Of a stretch of 64,000 nucleotides of DNA, positions 44,801 through 54,277 are shown piece by piece. Source of the DNA: Marisediminitalea lipolytica (GTDB lineage: Bacteria; Pseudomonadota; Gammaproteobacteria; Enterobacterales; Alteromonadaceae); the NCBI RefSeq assembly GCF_001758465.1, contig NZ_MJIC01000014.1:124001-188000 (forward strand), given 5' to 3'. The translations under genes and the position numbers were made by a program. The stretch's first letter is position 1; each line of letters opens with the position of its first letter. Under the pieces are notes generated by a model, which ran no database searches, had not been told where the DNA came from, and saw only the letters and a list, made by a program, of their open reading frames with translations.

Positions 44801-45060
44801 ATCCCGGACAGGTTCTACGAACCTTCCGGGATGTAAAAAACACGAAGGTGTTTGGATTAGTCAGGCTGTTAAGGAGATCCCGGATAACACCTTTGGTGTT
44901 TCCGGGATATAAAAACGCTTTGGCGTTAGGGGGAGTTAGCCTTTTAGAGAGATCCCGGACAGGTTCTACGAACCTTCCGGGATATAAAAAACACGAAGGT
45001 GTTTGGAGTAGTCAGGCTGTTAAGGAGATCCCGGATAACACCTTTGGTGTTTCCGGGATA
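44801..45060. repeat. Two tandem 151-bp units with paired nested palindromes
   Basis: Each unit has one palindrome ATCCCGGA-C-AGGTTC-TAC-GAACCT-TCCGGGAT (44801 and 44952), a small AACAC-GAAG-GTGTT hairpin, and a second palindrome ATCCCGGA-T-AACACC-TTT-GGTGTT-TCCGGGAT (44877 and 45028). The start-to-start distance is exactly 151 bp for both, so the unit was duplicated as a whole. The second copy abuts the terminator of the chemoreceptor gene. Confidence 0.9.
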
Positions 45061-45084
45061 TAAAAACGCTTTGGCGTTTTTATA
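45059..45084 (-). terminator. Terminator stem containing the chemoreceptor stop codon
   Basis: TATAAAAACGC (45059-45069) and GCGTTTTTATA (45074-45084) are perfect 11-bp arms with a TTTG loop. The TAA stop of the leftward gene (45080-45082) lies within the stem. It abuts a CCCGGA palindrome, mirroring the layout after hinT at 1436-1492. Confidence 0.72.
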
Positions 45085-47104
45085 CCTTAAACTGGCGGAT
45101 TGAGCTTTGCAGTTCTTCTGCCAGCCTTGCTACCTCTTCACTGGAATCAGACGTTTGCTGTGCGCCGACAGTCGTTTCTTCGGCGATACCTACAATGGTT
45201 TCCAGCTTCTCGCTGATATCCTGGGATACCAGATTCTGTTCGCGGGCAGATTGTTCAATCTGACTGCTTACATCATGAGCGCGTTTTACCGCTTGTGAAA
45301 TAATATCCAGGGCCTGGGTAGCTAGCTCGGTTTGTTCCACACATTTCGCCGTCTGTTGCTTACCCTGATCCATTACCGCAACGGCCCGTTCTGCCCCTTC
45401 CTGTAAAACCGCAATCATGGCGTTTATTTCCTGAGTCGATTCCTGGGTGCGACTGGCAAGTGTTCTTACTTCATCTGCCACTACCGCAAAGCCGCGGCCT
45501 TGCTCACCGGCGCGGGCTGCCTCGATGGCGGCGTTCAGTGCCAGCAGGTTGGTTTGATCGGCAATACCGCGAATTACGTCAAGGATGCTGCCAATGCTGG
45601 CGCTGTCCTGATGCAGTTTATGAATCACTTGCGCGGCATCTTCAACGTCGCGGGCCAGTACTTCGATAGTGGCTTTATTTTCTAAGGAGATATCGCGCAC
45701 TTTATGTGACTCTTCATCAGCGTGACGAATTTCCAGCAGCGTATCTTCGGCATTTTGCGAAACCATCTGTGATGTAGAATGCATCTGGGTAGTAGCGGTT
45801 GCCACCAGACCAATCTGGGTTTTCTGATCTTCAATAGAACGGGTGGTCTGAGTGGTGACAGCAGAGGTTTGTTCAGAAGCCGCAGCGAGCTGCTCGGCGC
45901 GAATGTTAATACCGCGGATGAGCTCTTTCAGGCTCGAGATAAGCTTATTACAGTTAGCCGCTAACTGGCCAAACTCATCCTGACTGGAATCATCCAGATT
46001 GTGGGTCAGGTCACCTGATGAGGCGATATTGAGCAAATCGTTAACTTTTTTCAGCGGTATGGTGATGGCATTAACGGTTCTGAAACCGGTGAAAAATGCC
46101 AGCAGTAGCGAACCTGCTACAATCACCACAACCAGGGTGGTGCCAAAGCTAACGTTACTGTTTACCTGATTTTCCAAGGATTTTACTTTGGTATTGGTCA
46201 GGTTCAGCAGTTTTTCTAAATCCGCGACAGCGTTAGCTGCGAGCGTTTCAGACTGACCAAGCGCTTGTTCAGTCTGATTACGTAATTCCAGGCGGGACAC
46301 ATGTAACTGCACCACGCCATCACTGCCGGTTACAGCGTCGATGGCATCAGCCACCAAGGTTTCTACTTCTTCCAGCGTGCCGGAGGTATCCTGTCCTTTG
46401 GCGGCGCTTAACATGGCGTTGAGTTGTTCTTTAATGGCATCAACGGCAAACTGCACCTCATTACCCAGGGTGTCGGCGCGCACCAGCGTCTGGGTTTTTA
46501 TGTAATCTGAGGTAACGGTAATAAGCGTTAGCAGACGGGTCTCTAACTCACCGCCAAGCTCAGAGGCACGGCGCAGACTGGCGTTACTTTGAACCTCGCT
46601 TAAGTCACTGAAGTCCAGCAACAGCATAGACGCGTCGTCGGCATTATCTTCTACATCGGCGAGTCTGTCCTGCACGTTATTGCGGCGGGTCAGATACTGG
46701 TTATGACTGCTATACAAACCATTTACCGTAGCTTGGTACTCTTTGGAAATGCCATTGACGTTTTGCAGTGCTGAGCTCAATTCCGGATCGTTTTGAACGG
46801 TGGCTGCCAGGCTTTTATAAGTATCTGCAAACTTCTGACTTGCCTCGTTAAACTGGTTTTGTTTTTCCTGAACCGTGCTGAGTTCATCGGACACATAGGC
46901 TTCAAACACCAGGCGGCCCATGTTTAAAAATGACGCCTTAAGGGTGTTACTGCCAATAACAGTAGGTACTGCAACAGTATTGACTTCGCCCACATCGTTT
47001 TGCAGCGAGCGCAGGTTAAAGAGAGAAACTAAACTGATGATCACCAGCAATACGCTGATGGTCACGAAACCAAGGATGATTCGTGCCTTTACCGTTAAAT
47101 TCAT
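45080..47104 (-). CDS. Methyl-accepting chemotaxis protein
   Basis: A 674-residue chemoreceptor. Membrane segment at about 7-30, a long helical periplasmic ligand domain (about 35-320), a second membrane segment at about 322-345, a HAMP domain, and the cytoplasmic signalling hairpin with the conserved tip [20 protein letters not shown] followed by [13 protein letters not shown]. The ligand is unknown. ATG 47104 ([13 protein letters not shown]) was chosen because GGGAGC lies close before it; TTG 47143 adds 13 non-typical residues. No CheW-binding pentapeptide tail for CheR is seen. It stands alone. Confidence 0.93.
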   Translation of the reverse strand: MNLTVKARIILGFVTISVLLVIISLVSLFNLRSLQNDVGEVNTVAVPTVIGSNTLKASFLNMGRLVFEAYVSDELSTVQEKQNQFNEASQKFADTYKSLAATVQNDPELSSALQNVNGISKEYQATVNGLYSSHNQYLTRRNNVQDRLADVEDNADDASMLLLDFSDLSEVQSNASLRRASELGGELETRLLTLITVTSDYIKTQTLVRADTLGNEVQFAVDAIKEQLNAMLSAAKGQDTSGTLEEVETLVADAIDAVTGSDGVVQLHVSRLELRNQTEQALGQSETLAANAVADLEKLLNLTNTKVKSLENQVNSNVSFGTTLVVVIVAGSLLLAFFTGFRTVNAITIPLKKVNDLLNIASSGDLTHNLDDSSQDEFGQLAANCNKLISSLKELIRGINIRAEQLAAASEQTSAVTTQTTRSIEDQKTQIGLVATATTQMHSTSQMVSQNAEDTLLEIRHADEESHKVRDISLENKATIEVLARDVEDAAQVIHKLHQDSASIGSILDVIRGIADQTNLLALNAAIEAARAGEQGRGFAVVADEVRTLASRTQESTQEINAMIAVLQEGAERAVAVMDQGKQQTAKCVEQTELATQALDIISQAVKRAHDVSSQIEQSAREQNLVSQDISEKLETIVGIAEETTVGAQQTSDSSEEVARLAEELQSSIRQFKV

Positions 47105-47498
47105 TATTGCTCCCAGAGCTTTATTATAATTTTGCTGTTCCAAACCCAGGTGAACTGCGGTGGTTTAGAAGTCTGGTTTTAACTGGTTACCTTTATCTTG
47201 CTTGTGCTGTATGCTCTTTCGCGTCCCCCGAAATAAGCAAGGCAACCGGTTAGATGTTTAGCAGTTGTTAACTGCGCCTGTAGTTATACCAATCTTTTGA
47301 TTATGGTACAAAAGTATTAGTCTTGTTTTTGCTGTTTTTGTAGGCAAATTTGATAAAGGGCAAAAAGTCCGTTGCTTGCCCGCCAGAGGCGGTAAACGAA
47401 GTGAAGCGGCGCAACACTCTGCTAGTTTTGTTTTTTCGCAAAACTCAGAGACACTAATCACGACACAGTTAAAGGTACAGGACCGAAAATAGCGCAAA
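47105..47498. other. Divergent intergenic region, no gene seen
   Basis: 394 bp between the chemoreceptor and the AraC-type gene. It contains GC-rich and AT-rich patches but no supported ORF, RNA gene or repeat was recognised. A 79-codon leftward ORF here has no RBS or family features. Confidence 0.5.
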
Positions 47499-48581
47499 AT
47501 GGATTTTATGATTCAACTCTCAGGTATCCAGCTGCTGGATTTGTTCTTTCGCTTTGCGGCAGCCGGTCAGTTACTGATAATGGCCGTTTTTATGTTTGCA
47601 TCGGCAAGGATCAGGTTTGCCCGCGGCAAAGCGGCACTGGTGGTGTGTCTGGCGGCTTATGTGTTGTTAACGGCGCCCATTCAGGATGCGGCGTTTGGCT
47701 GGTTTCGCCCACCGCTGCTATTGCTGACCGATTTAACTTCTTATGCGCTGCTTCTGCTGTACTGGCAGGCCGTCCACGGGGTTAATTTGTGGCACAAGCT
47801 AATTGCACCGGCTAAATTTTTGGCCATCGGCTGGTTTGCCTGGTTGAGCGTGTTTTTTCTCGGCTTAAAAGGGCATGGGCCATTTCATGATATCCATCAT
47901 GTCATCACGTTTTTAATTATTCTGGTGATACTGGCAGACGCCGCCATGGGCTACCGGGATGATTTGGTCGAAAAACGCCGGTCCACCCGGGCACTCACCA
48001 TTACGGTACTCCTTAGCGACATGCTATTTTTAACCTTGCTGGAAGTCACCGACAGTGGTTTGCGGGATCACTGGTTGTTCAGCTTTTGCAATGCGGCGCT
48101 GTTATTTTTGCTGGCCGCTGCGGCGTTTTTCATGTTGATAAAGCAAGAACGTCAGCTTGCTTTAACCTCTTCAACAGTCGGTGATAAGCAAAACCCGTTG
48201 GTCCAATCAAAACCCACTGATAATGTTGCGCAAACCACGCTGTCCCCCGCTGTTAACGAGCTAAAAACAGTAATGGCTGCGGGGCTCTACACCCAGAATG
48301 ATTTGAATATTGGTAAGCTGGCCAAAGCCCTCAAGTTACCTGAGCACCAGTTGCGGGGACTTATTAATCAGGAGTTGGGGTTTGATAACTTTTCTCATTT
48401 TGTCAGTAGTTATCGGCTGGATGCCGTTTGCGAAAAACTGCAGGACCCGGCGTTAAGGCAGATACCTATATTAACGCTGGCGTTGGAGTCAGGGTTTAAC
48501 TCCGTTGCTTCTTTTAACCGGATCTTTAAACGAGCCAAGGGCGTTACGCCGTCAGATTATCGTGCTCAATTTCAAAACTGA
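47499..48581 (+). CDS. Membrane-embedded AraC-family regulator
   Basis: A 360-residue protein. The N-terminal half (about 1-220) has about seven membrane segments, and the C-terminal part (about 260-358) is an AraC-type double helix-turn-helix (IGKLAKALKLPEHQLRGLINQELG, then LTLALESGFNSVASFNRIFKRAKG). It is a one-component regulator anchored in the membrane, a type also found in front of envelope genes in related bacteria. The next gene encodes an anchored serine hydrolase and is the obvious target. The signal is unknown. Start ATG 47499; an ATG at 47508 is also possible. Confidence 0.82.
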   Translation: MDFMIQLSGIQLLDLFFRFAAAGQLLIMAVFMFASARIRFARGKAALVVCLAAYVLLTAPIQDAAFGWFRPPLLLLTDLTSYALLLLYWQAVHGVNLWHKLIAPAKFLAIGWFAWLSVFFLGLKGHGPFHDIHHVITFLIILVILADAAMGYRDDLVEKRRSTRALTITVLLSDMLFLTLLEVTDSGLRDHWLFSFCNAALLFLLAAAAFFMLIKQERQLALTSSTVGDKQNPLVQSKPTDNVAQTTLSPAVNELKTVMAAGLYTQNDLNIGKLAKALKLPEHQLRGLINQELGFDNFSHFVSSYRLDAVCEKLQDPALRQIPILTLALESGFNSVASFNRIFKRAKGVTPSDYRAQFQN

Positions 48582-48658
48582 GCAGCTTTTTTTGTTTTTG
48601 AGAAGAGTTTTCTCACGCTTTTTCATAACGTTAAGAAAATTTAATTGTTGGAAAAGCC

Positions 48659-49936
48659 ATGAAAAAATACCTGCTTATCTTGCTGGCGGCCATTGTGTGG
48701 CTGCTGGGTTATCTGCTCACACCGGCCTATCAGTTTTTAGCCCATACGGGTAACGCACCTATGCCGTGGTGGGGATTTGTCACCATTCCTGATGATATTC
48801 CCCAGCGCCAACAGGTCTATAATACCCATTACCAATTGGCCGGAGAGGGCTCACTGGCCCTGTTGTCTGCTCATCGTCAGGCTATTAATACACCAGGCAT
48901 TTCCGCTGCGGTGGCGGTGGATGGTGAGGTTGTCTGGAGCGGAAGTGCTGGCTGGGCGGATATTAAAACCCGCCAACCGGTAACCGAACACACTCAGTTC
49001 AGAATTGGCAGTACTTCAAAAATACTGACAGCCACGCTGCTTGCCCGCATGGTGCAGGAAAACCTGGTTAGTGTAGATAACACCTTAACCGAGCTTGAGC
49101 TACCGTTGGGCAACAGCAAGGACAAAGCCCTATGGTCACAAATAACGCTCAGACAGCTGGCATCACATACTTCGGGAATGCCCCATTATAAAGACAATAC
49201 CGAGCGCCAGGGATTGTATAAAAGTATGGCGCTTAACAGCAGTTACACCGATGTCATGGATGCCTACGCCCTGTTTGATGACTCTGATTTATTGTTTGCA
49301 CCGGGGACGGATTTTAGCTATTCGAGCCTGGGTACGGTCGCGCTGAGTGCAGCGTTGCAACAGGTCGGCAAGCAGCCATTTCAAACATTGATGGCGCAAA
49401 AGGTATTGCAACCGCTGGGTCTTACGCATACCAGTCCTTCTTCGGTGCAGGCCCATTACGAACAACACAGTGCCAGTCTGGCTACATTTTACTGGCGCGA
49501 GGATGAAACCAGGCCAGTGGTCAGGCCCTGGAGAACCGTTGATCTCAGTCATCGTCTGGCGGGGGGCGGATTTATTTCGACCTCTGAGGATCTGGTCAGG
49601 CTGGGCGCCGGGGTGCTGGATGAGCAATTTCTCAGCGCTGCAATTAGGTCAGAATTCTGGACGCCTCAGCGGCTTAACGACGGCTCTGTCAACGAGCAGA
49701 ACTACGCACTTGGCTGGCGCGTGCATAACTATGATTTTGGTGAGGACATTGGCGAGTTGAAATATGCCCATCATGGCGGCGTATCGCGGGGCGCGCAGAG
49801 CTGGTTAATGGTTATACCGGGCTATAACATGGCAGTAGCCGTTAACATCAATGCTAAAACAGCGGCTTTCTGGGATTTTGCTGAAGTCGCAATCCCTATT
49901 GCCAGTGAGTTTATCCGGCAGCGCCAGATGATGTGA
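48659..49936 (+). CDS. Serine hydrolase of the beta-lactamase / penicillin-binding-protein-like family
   Basis: A 425-residue exported or membrane-anchored protein (N-terminal segment YLLILLAAIVWLLGYLLTPAY). The class C beta-lactamase fold is shown by SxxK at Ser118-Lys121 (GSTSK), a YSS in FSYSSLGTV in place of YxN, and HHGG late in the sequence in place of KTG. This pattern fits the broad esterase/peptidase branch (Pfam Beta-lactamase) rather than a proven resistance enzyme. The AraC-type regulator lies 77 bp upstream on the same strand. Activity on beta-lactams is not claimed. Confidence 0.85.
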   Translation: MKKYLLILLAAIVWLLGYLLTPAYQFLAHTGNAPMPWWGFVTIPDDIPQRQQVYNTHYQLAGEGSLALLSAHRQAINTPGISAAVAVDGEVVWSGSAGWADIKTRQPVTEHTQFRIGSTSKILTATLLARMVQENLVSVDNTLTELELPLGNSKDKALWSQITLRQLASHTSGMPHYKDNTERQGLYKSMALNSSYTDVMDAYALFDDSDLLFAPGTDFSYSSLGTVALSAALQQVGKQPFQTLMAQKVLQPLGLTHTSPSSVQAHYEQHSASLATFYWREDETRPVVRPWRTVDLSHRLAGGGFISTSEDLVRLGAGVLDEQFLSAAIRSEFWTPQRLNDGSVNEQNYALGWRVHNYDFGEDIGELKYAHHGGVSRGAQSWLMVIPGYNMAVAVNINAKTAAFWDFAEVAIPIASEFIRQRQMM

Positions 49937-49952
49937 ACCAGAGCGCCTGCTA

Positions 49953-50759
49953 TCAGGCGTTAATGGCTATTCGCAGATCGGACTCTTTATGCCACAGTGT
50001 CAGCGCATTACCCCAAACGTAACCGGTGTCTAACGCAACAAACTGTGACGAGCCGGTTTTACCCAGCAATGCGGCCCAATGACCAAACAATATTCTCTCA
50101 TCGGCCTGAAGCTTTTTATTGCTTATAGCAAACCACGGGCGCAATGAATTGGGCGCTTCAGAAGGTGCACACTTTATAGTCAGGTTGAGTGCCATGGAAG
50201 AGCGAACATAACGCATTCTGGTTGTGGCATTAATAATAAAGCGCTGGCGGCGGACATTTTTTAATTTGTCGTTCCATTTTGGCGGGCCATCGTCGTACAT
50301 GTTCTCCAGCACCTGACGCCATCTTAAACCGGTTAAAGCCTGATTGATTTCATTGCTATAAGTTAGCAACTGCTGAGTCGACCAGTCGGGGTAAAGCCCT
50401 GCATGCACCATAATATGCTTTTCGTCTATGGCATGTGCCAGTGGCCACTGGCGCAGCCAGTCTACTATTTCGGGTAGCTCAGGAGCATCCAGCAGGGGTT
50501 GCAGGTTATCGTTGCGCTTGGCTTTTTTAATACCTTGTGATACCGCCAAAAAATGCAAATCATGATTGCCCAGCACGCTGTAAAAGCTGCTGCCCAAACT
50601 ACGAAGATAGCGGATGGTACTCAGAGAGTCCTCGCCGCGGGCAATTAAATCTCCCACGGCATATAAAGTATCCCGTCCGGGTTCAAAGCCTACTTTCTCG
50701 AGTAAGCTTCGAAGCCCGGCGTAACATCCCTGAATGTCGCCGATTACGTAGGTAGACAT
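49953..50759 (-). CDS. apaH: Symmetrical bis(5'-nucleosyl)-tetraphosphatase
   Basis: A 268-residue cytoplasmic phosphoesterase that splits Ap4A to two ADP and also removes Np4 caps from RNA. Metallophosphatase motifs GDIQGCYAGL, GDLIARGEDS and GNHDLHFLA are intact at the N-terminus, and MVHAGLYPDW follows. It is the last gene of the lptD-surA-pdxA-ksgA-apaG-apaH series, 2 bp after apaG. Length and order are standard. Confidence 0.96.
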   Translation of the reverse strand: MSTYVIGDIQGCYAGLRSLLEKVGFEPGRDTLYAVGDLIARGEDSLSTIRYLRSLGSSFYSVLGNHDLHFLAVSQGIKKAKRNDNLQPLLDAPELPEIVDWLRQWPLAHAIDEKHIMVHAGLYPDWSTQQLLTYSNEINQALTGLRWRQVLENMYDDGPPKWNDKLKNVRRQRFIINATTRMRYVRSSMALNLTIKCAPSEAPNSLRPWFAISNKKLQADERILFGHWAALLGKTGSSQFVALDTGYVWGNALTLWHKESDLRIAINA

Positions 50760-50761
50760 GA

Positions 50762-51160
50762 TCAGTTGATAATGTTGGGTAAGGCCAGACGAAAGGGGTC
50801 AATGGGCACCCGGAACACGTCACCATCAGCTGTTTTCATATCATAGTAGCCTTGCATGGTGCCAACTTCCGTATCAATCACCGACCCACTGGTGTACTGA
50901 AAGCTTTCGCCGGGTTCGATAGTAGGTTGTTTGCCTACCACACCTTCACCGCTGACTTCTGTTTGCTTGCCATTAGCATCAGTAACCAACCAGTAACGGT
51001 GGGTTAGCTTAACGGCAAAAGTGTTGTGATTAATCACGGTAATCTGATAAGCGAAGGCAAACTTATCACTGTCAGAAGGTAAGTGTTCTGGTAAATGCCG
51101 GGTGACTACTCTTACGGTAACCAAATCGGCCGGATTGTGTTCAGTCTTCGGTGCTGTCAT
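50762..51160 (-). CDS. apaG: ApaG protein
   Basis: A 132-residue protein of the ApaG/CorD family with an immunoglobulin-like fold. Typical segments are [42 protein letters not shown] and GTMQGYYDM. The exact function is not settled. Its start overlaps the end of ksgA by 20 bp, and apaH follows 2 bp later, so it is co-translated within this operon. Confidence 0.95.
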   Translation of the reverse strand: MTAPKTEHNPADLVTVRVVTRHLPEHLPSDSDKFAFAYQITVINHNTFAVKLTHRYWLVTDANGKQTEVSGEGVVGKQPTIEPGESFQYTSGSVIDTEVGTMQGYYDMKTADGDVFRVPIDPFRLALPNIIN

Positions 51161-51953
51161 GCTTACTCACCCAATTTGCTATAGTGGCAAAATCTTCAAG
51201 CGACAGTGTCTCGGCCCGACGGGTTGCGTCCAGCCCCAGTGCTTCTAACTGCGTCTCGTCAATGCAGTCTTTAAGACTGTTACGAATCGTCTTTCTGCGT
51301 TGATTAAACGCCATTGTGCAGACACGTTCAAGCATTTTTACATCAGTAACTTCAACCACAGGGGCAGGGTGAGGTGTCAGACGAACGACTGCCGATTCAA
51401 CCTTTGGCGGCGGAACGAAAGCGCCCGGTGGCACATTGAGTACGGGTTGAACCTTACAGTAGTACTGCGCCATTACTGATAAACGGCCGTAGTTTTTATT
51501 CCCGGGCGCGGCAGCAAGGCGGTTAACCACCTCTTTTTGTAACATAAAGTGCATGTCAGCAATGCTGCCTGCATGACTGAACAAGTGAAACATAATCGGG
51601 GTGGAAATATTATAAGGAAGGTTACCAAAAACCCTTAACGGTGCGCCGGGTTTGGCCAACTCATTAAAGTCGACCGTGAGTGCGTCCTGTTCAATAATCG
51701 TAAGTTTACTGCCGTGGAAAGGGTGGTGACGCAGGCGTTTGGCCAGATCCCGGTCCAGCTCAACAACTGTCAGAGCATTAACCCGTTCACAAACGGGATC
51801 GGTAAGGGCACCCAGTCCCGGACCGATTTCCACCAGGTTTTCGCCGTCCTGCGGATTGATCGCATCAACGATCTGCTCAATAACAAAAGTATCGTTTAAA
51901 AAGTTTTGGCCAAACCGCTTACGGGCGGTGTGGCCTAAATGGGTTTTATTCAT
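51141..51953 (-). CDS. ksgA: 16S rRNA (adenine1518/1519-N6) dimethyltransferase
   Basis: A 270-residue enzyme that dimethylates two adenines in helix 45 of 16S rRNA late in small-subunit assembly. The SAM site [13 protein letters not shown] and catalytic NLPYNIS are intact, and the N-terminal [10 protein letters not shown] is typical. The ATG overlaps the pdxA stop by four bases. The order pdxA-ksgA-apaG-apaH is standard in gammaproteobacteria. Confidence 0.97.
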   Translation of the reverse strand: MNKTHLGHTARKRFGQNFLNDTFVIEQIVDAINPQDGENLVEIGPGLGALTDPVCERVNALTVVELDRDLAKRLRHHPFHGSKLTIIEQDALTVDFNELAKPGAPLRVFGNLPYNISTPIMFHLFSHAGSIADMHFMLQKEVVNRLAAAPGNKNYGRLSVMAQYYCKVQPVLNVPPGAFVPPPKVESAVVRLTPHPAPVVEVTDVKMLERVCTMAFNQRRKTIRNSLKDCIDETQLEALGLDATRRAETLSLEDFATIANWVSKHDSTED

Positions 51954-52933
51954 TGTTGATGGTGTGCCAGTTCTATTGCTTTATTCATTGCTTTGGTAAA
52001 ACTCCCGCTGTCTGCCTGGCCTTTACCGGCCAGATCCAGAGCCGTACCGTGGTCAACTGAGGTGCGAATAAACGGCAGACCAAGGGTGATATTTACCGAC
52101 GCACCAAATCCTTTGTATTTTAGCACGGGTAATCCCTGATCGTGGTACATTGCCAGCACCACATCAGCGTCTTCCAGGTATTTAGGCTGAAATATGGTAT
52201 CGGCAGGCAGGGGACCCGTCAGGTGAATACCTTCGGCCCTGAGCTCTTCCAGGGCGGGTGTAATGGTTTCGATTTCTTCACGGCCAATGTGGCCATCTTC
52301 ACCGGCATGAGGATTCAGGCCGCAAACGTAGATATGCGGTTGAGAAATATTGAATTTAAGCTTCAGGTCGGTATGAATAATATGGATAACTTTGTGCAGA
52401 CGCTCACGGGTAATCGCTCTGGACACATACTCCAGTGGAATATGGGTGGTTGCCAGCGCCACATTAAGGCCTTCGGTCGCCAGTAACATTACCACGTCTA
52501 TAGTGTTCGACTGATGAGCAAAGAATTCGGTATGACCGCTGAATGAAATACCGGCTTTGTTAATAATGCCTTTATTTACCGGACCGGTTACTACCGCATC
52601 AAAATCGCCTTCTATGTTGGCCTGACAGGCCTGACGCAGAGTTTCTACTACATAGTGGCCATTATCACTGTTAAGTACGCCCGCTTCCACCGGCACAGCG
52701 GTGGGAATGGCCTGAATGTACAACTCGCCTTTTGCTAACAGGCGGTTTTCCCCCGGGGTGTAGGGGATTAATGTCAATGGCATGTTCAGCGCTGCGGCAC
52801 GATCCAGCATCATGGTTTCGTCAGCAAAAATAACCAGCTGCGCCGGCCACTCCTGCTGGGCCAGTTCGATGACCAGATCCGGGCCAATGCCGGCGGGTTC
52901 GCCGGGCGTTACAGCAATTTTAAGCGGTGTCAT
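51950..52933 (-). CDS. pdxA: 4-hydroxythreonine-4-phosphate dehydrogenase
   Basis: A 327-residue enzyme of pyridoxal 5'-phosphate synthesis; its product feeds PdxJ, encoded at 62.4 kb in this window. Motifs are [12 protein letters not shown] at the start, SGHTEFFA and the metal site region [11 protein letters not shown]. It sits between surA and ksgA as usual and overlaps ksgA by four bases. Confidence 0.97.
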   Translation of the reverse strand: MTPLKIAVTPGEPAGIGPDLVIELAQQEWPAQLVIFADETMMLDRAAALNMPLTLIPYTPGENRLLAKGELYIQAIPTAVPVEAGVLNSDNGHYVVETLRQACQANIEGDFDAVVTGPVNKGIINKAGISFSGHTEFFAHQSNTIDVVMLLATEGLNVALATTHIPLEYVSRAITRERLHKVIHIIHTDLKLKFNISQPHIYVCGLNPHAGEDGHIGREEIETITPALEELRAEGIHLTGPLPADTIFQPKYLEDADVVLAMYHDQGLPVLKYKGFGASVNITLGLPFIRTSVDHGTALDLAGKGQADSGSFTKAMNKAIELAHHQQ

Positions 52934-52949
52934 GGGTAAGACCTTAAGA

Positions 52950-54233
52950 TTATTTGCTCAGGACTTCGATATAAGCCGAATCGCGCATTTCGCGTAACCA
53001 GTTCTCGCTTTCTTCGGTAAATTTACGGTTAAACAGAAGCTGGTAGGCTTTATCTTCCTTGCGTTGTTCCGTTGCGTCGTCGATACGTCGCTCAAGCAGT
53101 TGCATTAAATGCCAACCGTGTTGGGTGCGAACAGGATCACTGTACTCCCCGGGCTCTAAATTAGCCAGTGCTTGTTTAAATTCAGGAACGTAAATGTTCG
53201 GGTCTGCCCAGCCCAGATCGCCGCCACGCAAGGCCGAACCGGGATCCGCAGAGTGTTCTTTCGCAAGTTCGGCAAAGTCTGCCTCGCCGGCAATCACCTG
53301 CGCTTTAAATTCTTCGAGCATCTTTCTGGCGCGATCTTCACTTAAAATAATCGACGGCTGAATCAGAATATGGCGGGCGTGAACTTCTTCTACTTCTACC
53401 ACTTCAATGCCGCGGGTATCGAGAATTTTCAGGATGTGGAAACCCGCACCACTGCGGATTGGACCGATAATATCTCCCTTACGCTTGCCCTGAACCGCTT
53501 CGGCAAACAGGGTTGGCATGGCGTTAATGTTCATCCAACCCATGTTACCGCCGTCCAGTGCTTCAGAACCGGATGACGCTGCAATCGCAATGCGTGAAAA
53601 CTCAGAGCCTTCGTCAAGCAGCTTCATAACCTTATCGGCACGCTCACGGGCATCGGCAACATCGGTATCGGTTGTTTCTGGCGGAAAACCAATCAGAATG
53701 TGGCCCAGTTCATATTCAGCCTGAGCAGAACCCTGTTGTTCGATAAGATCCATCAGGTTATCGATTTCCTGTTGGGTGATATAAATACGGCGGCGAACAT
53801 TGGCACGACGTACCTCGCCCATGATGATTTCTTCGCGCACCTGCTCACGGTAATCGTTATAGGCAATGCCCTGACCAGCCAGCTCAGTTCGCAGTTGCTC
53901 AACCGTGGCATTTTCACCGGCGGCAATATTTGCAATCGTTTGATCAAGCTGTGGATCGCTGACCCGGATACCCATTTTTTCGGCCATTTGTAGTTGCAGA
54001 CTTTTCAGGATCAGTCGCTCGATAGCCTGGGTGCGTAAGGCTTCGTCAGACGGCAAACGCTGGTTTTTGGCGGCAGCGTCGGCTTTAACCTCATCTACCA
54101 GGGTCCGGACTTCACTTTCCAGAACTACCCCCTGATCGACAATAACAGCCACTTTATCGAGTAGCTCAGTTTGGGCCAGGACGGGTAAACTCATTACCAG
54201 ACTTAAAAACAAACCCCGAATAAAATACTTCAT
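52950..54233 (-). CDS. surA: Periplasmic chaperone / peptidyl-prolyl isomerase SurA
   Basis: A 427-residue periplasmic chaperone for outer-membrane beta-barrel proteins. The signal peptide ends at about 20 (SLPVLAQ), an N-terminal helical chaperone region follows (to about 170), then two parvulin domains (about 173-275 and 284-385; each has the GGxxGW segment, GGNMGWMN and GGDLGWAD) and a C-terminal helix. It lies 16 bp before pdxA and 44 bp after lptD. LptD itself is a SurA client. Confidence 0.96.
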   Translation of the reverse strand: MKYFIRGLFLSLVMSLPVLAQTELLDKVAVIVDQGVVLESEVRTLVDEVKADAAAKNQRLPSDEALRTQAIERLILKSLQLQMAEKMGIRVSDPQLDQTIANIAAGENATVEQLRTELAGQGIAYNDYREQVREEIIMGEVRRANVRRRIYITQQEIDNLMDLIEQQGSAQAEYELGHILIGFPPETTDTDVADARERADKVMKLLDEGSEFSRIAIAASSGSEALDGGNMGWMNINAMPTLFAEAVQGKRKGDIIGPIRSGAGFHILKILDTRGIEVVEVEEVHARHILIQPSIILSEDRARKMLEEFKAQVIAGEADFAELAKEHSADPGSALRGGDLGWADPNIYVPEFKQALANLEPGEYSDPVRTQHGWHLMQLLERRIDDATEQRKEDKAYQLLFNRKFTEESENWLREMRDSAYIEVLSK

Positions 54234-54277
54234 AAACTCTCTTGCTTGTTGTTAATACTGCCAGATTAGCGGCGCAT

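Noticed and set aside
43120..45060. Insertion sequence
   Set aside because: No transposase frame, no terminal inverted repeats with target duplication could be defined; described as a repeat block instead.
44848..45063. 71-codon ORF with repeated SRITPLVFPGYK-type segments
   Set aside because: The protein repeat only mirrors the 151-bp DNA duplication and the palindromes; no RBS or family.
47258..47497. 79-codon leftward ORF in the chemoreceptor/AraC intergenic region
   Set aside because: No RBS, no family features and poor codon use.
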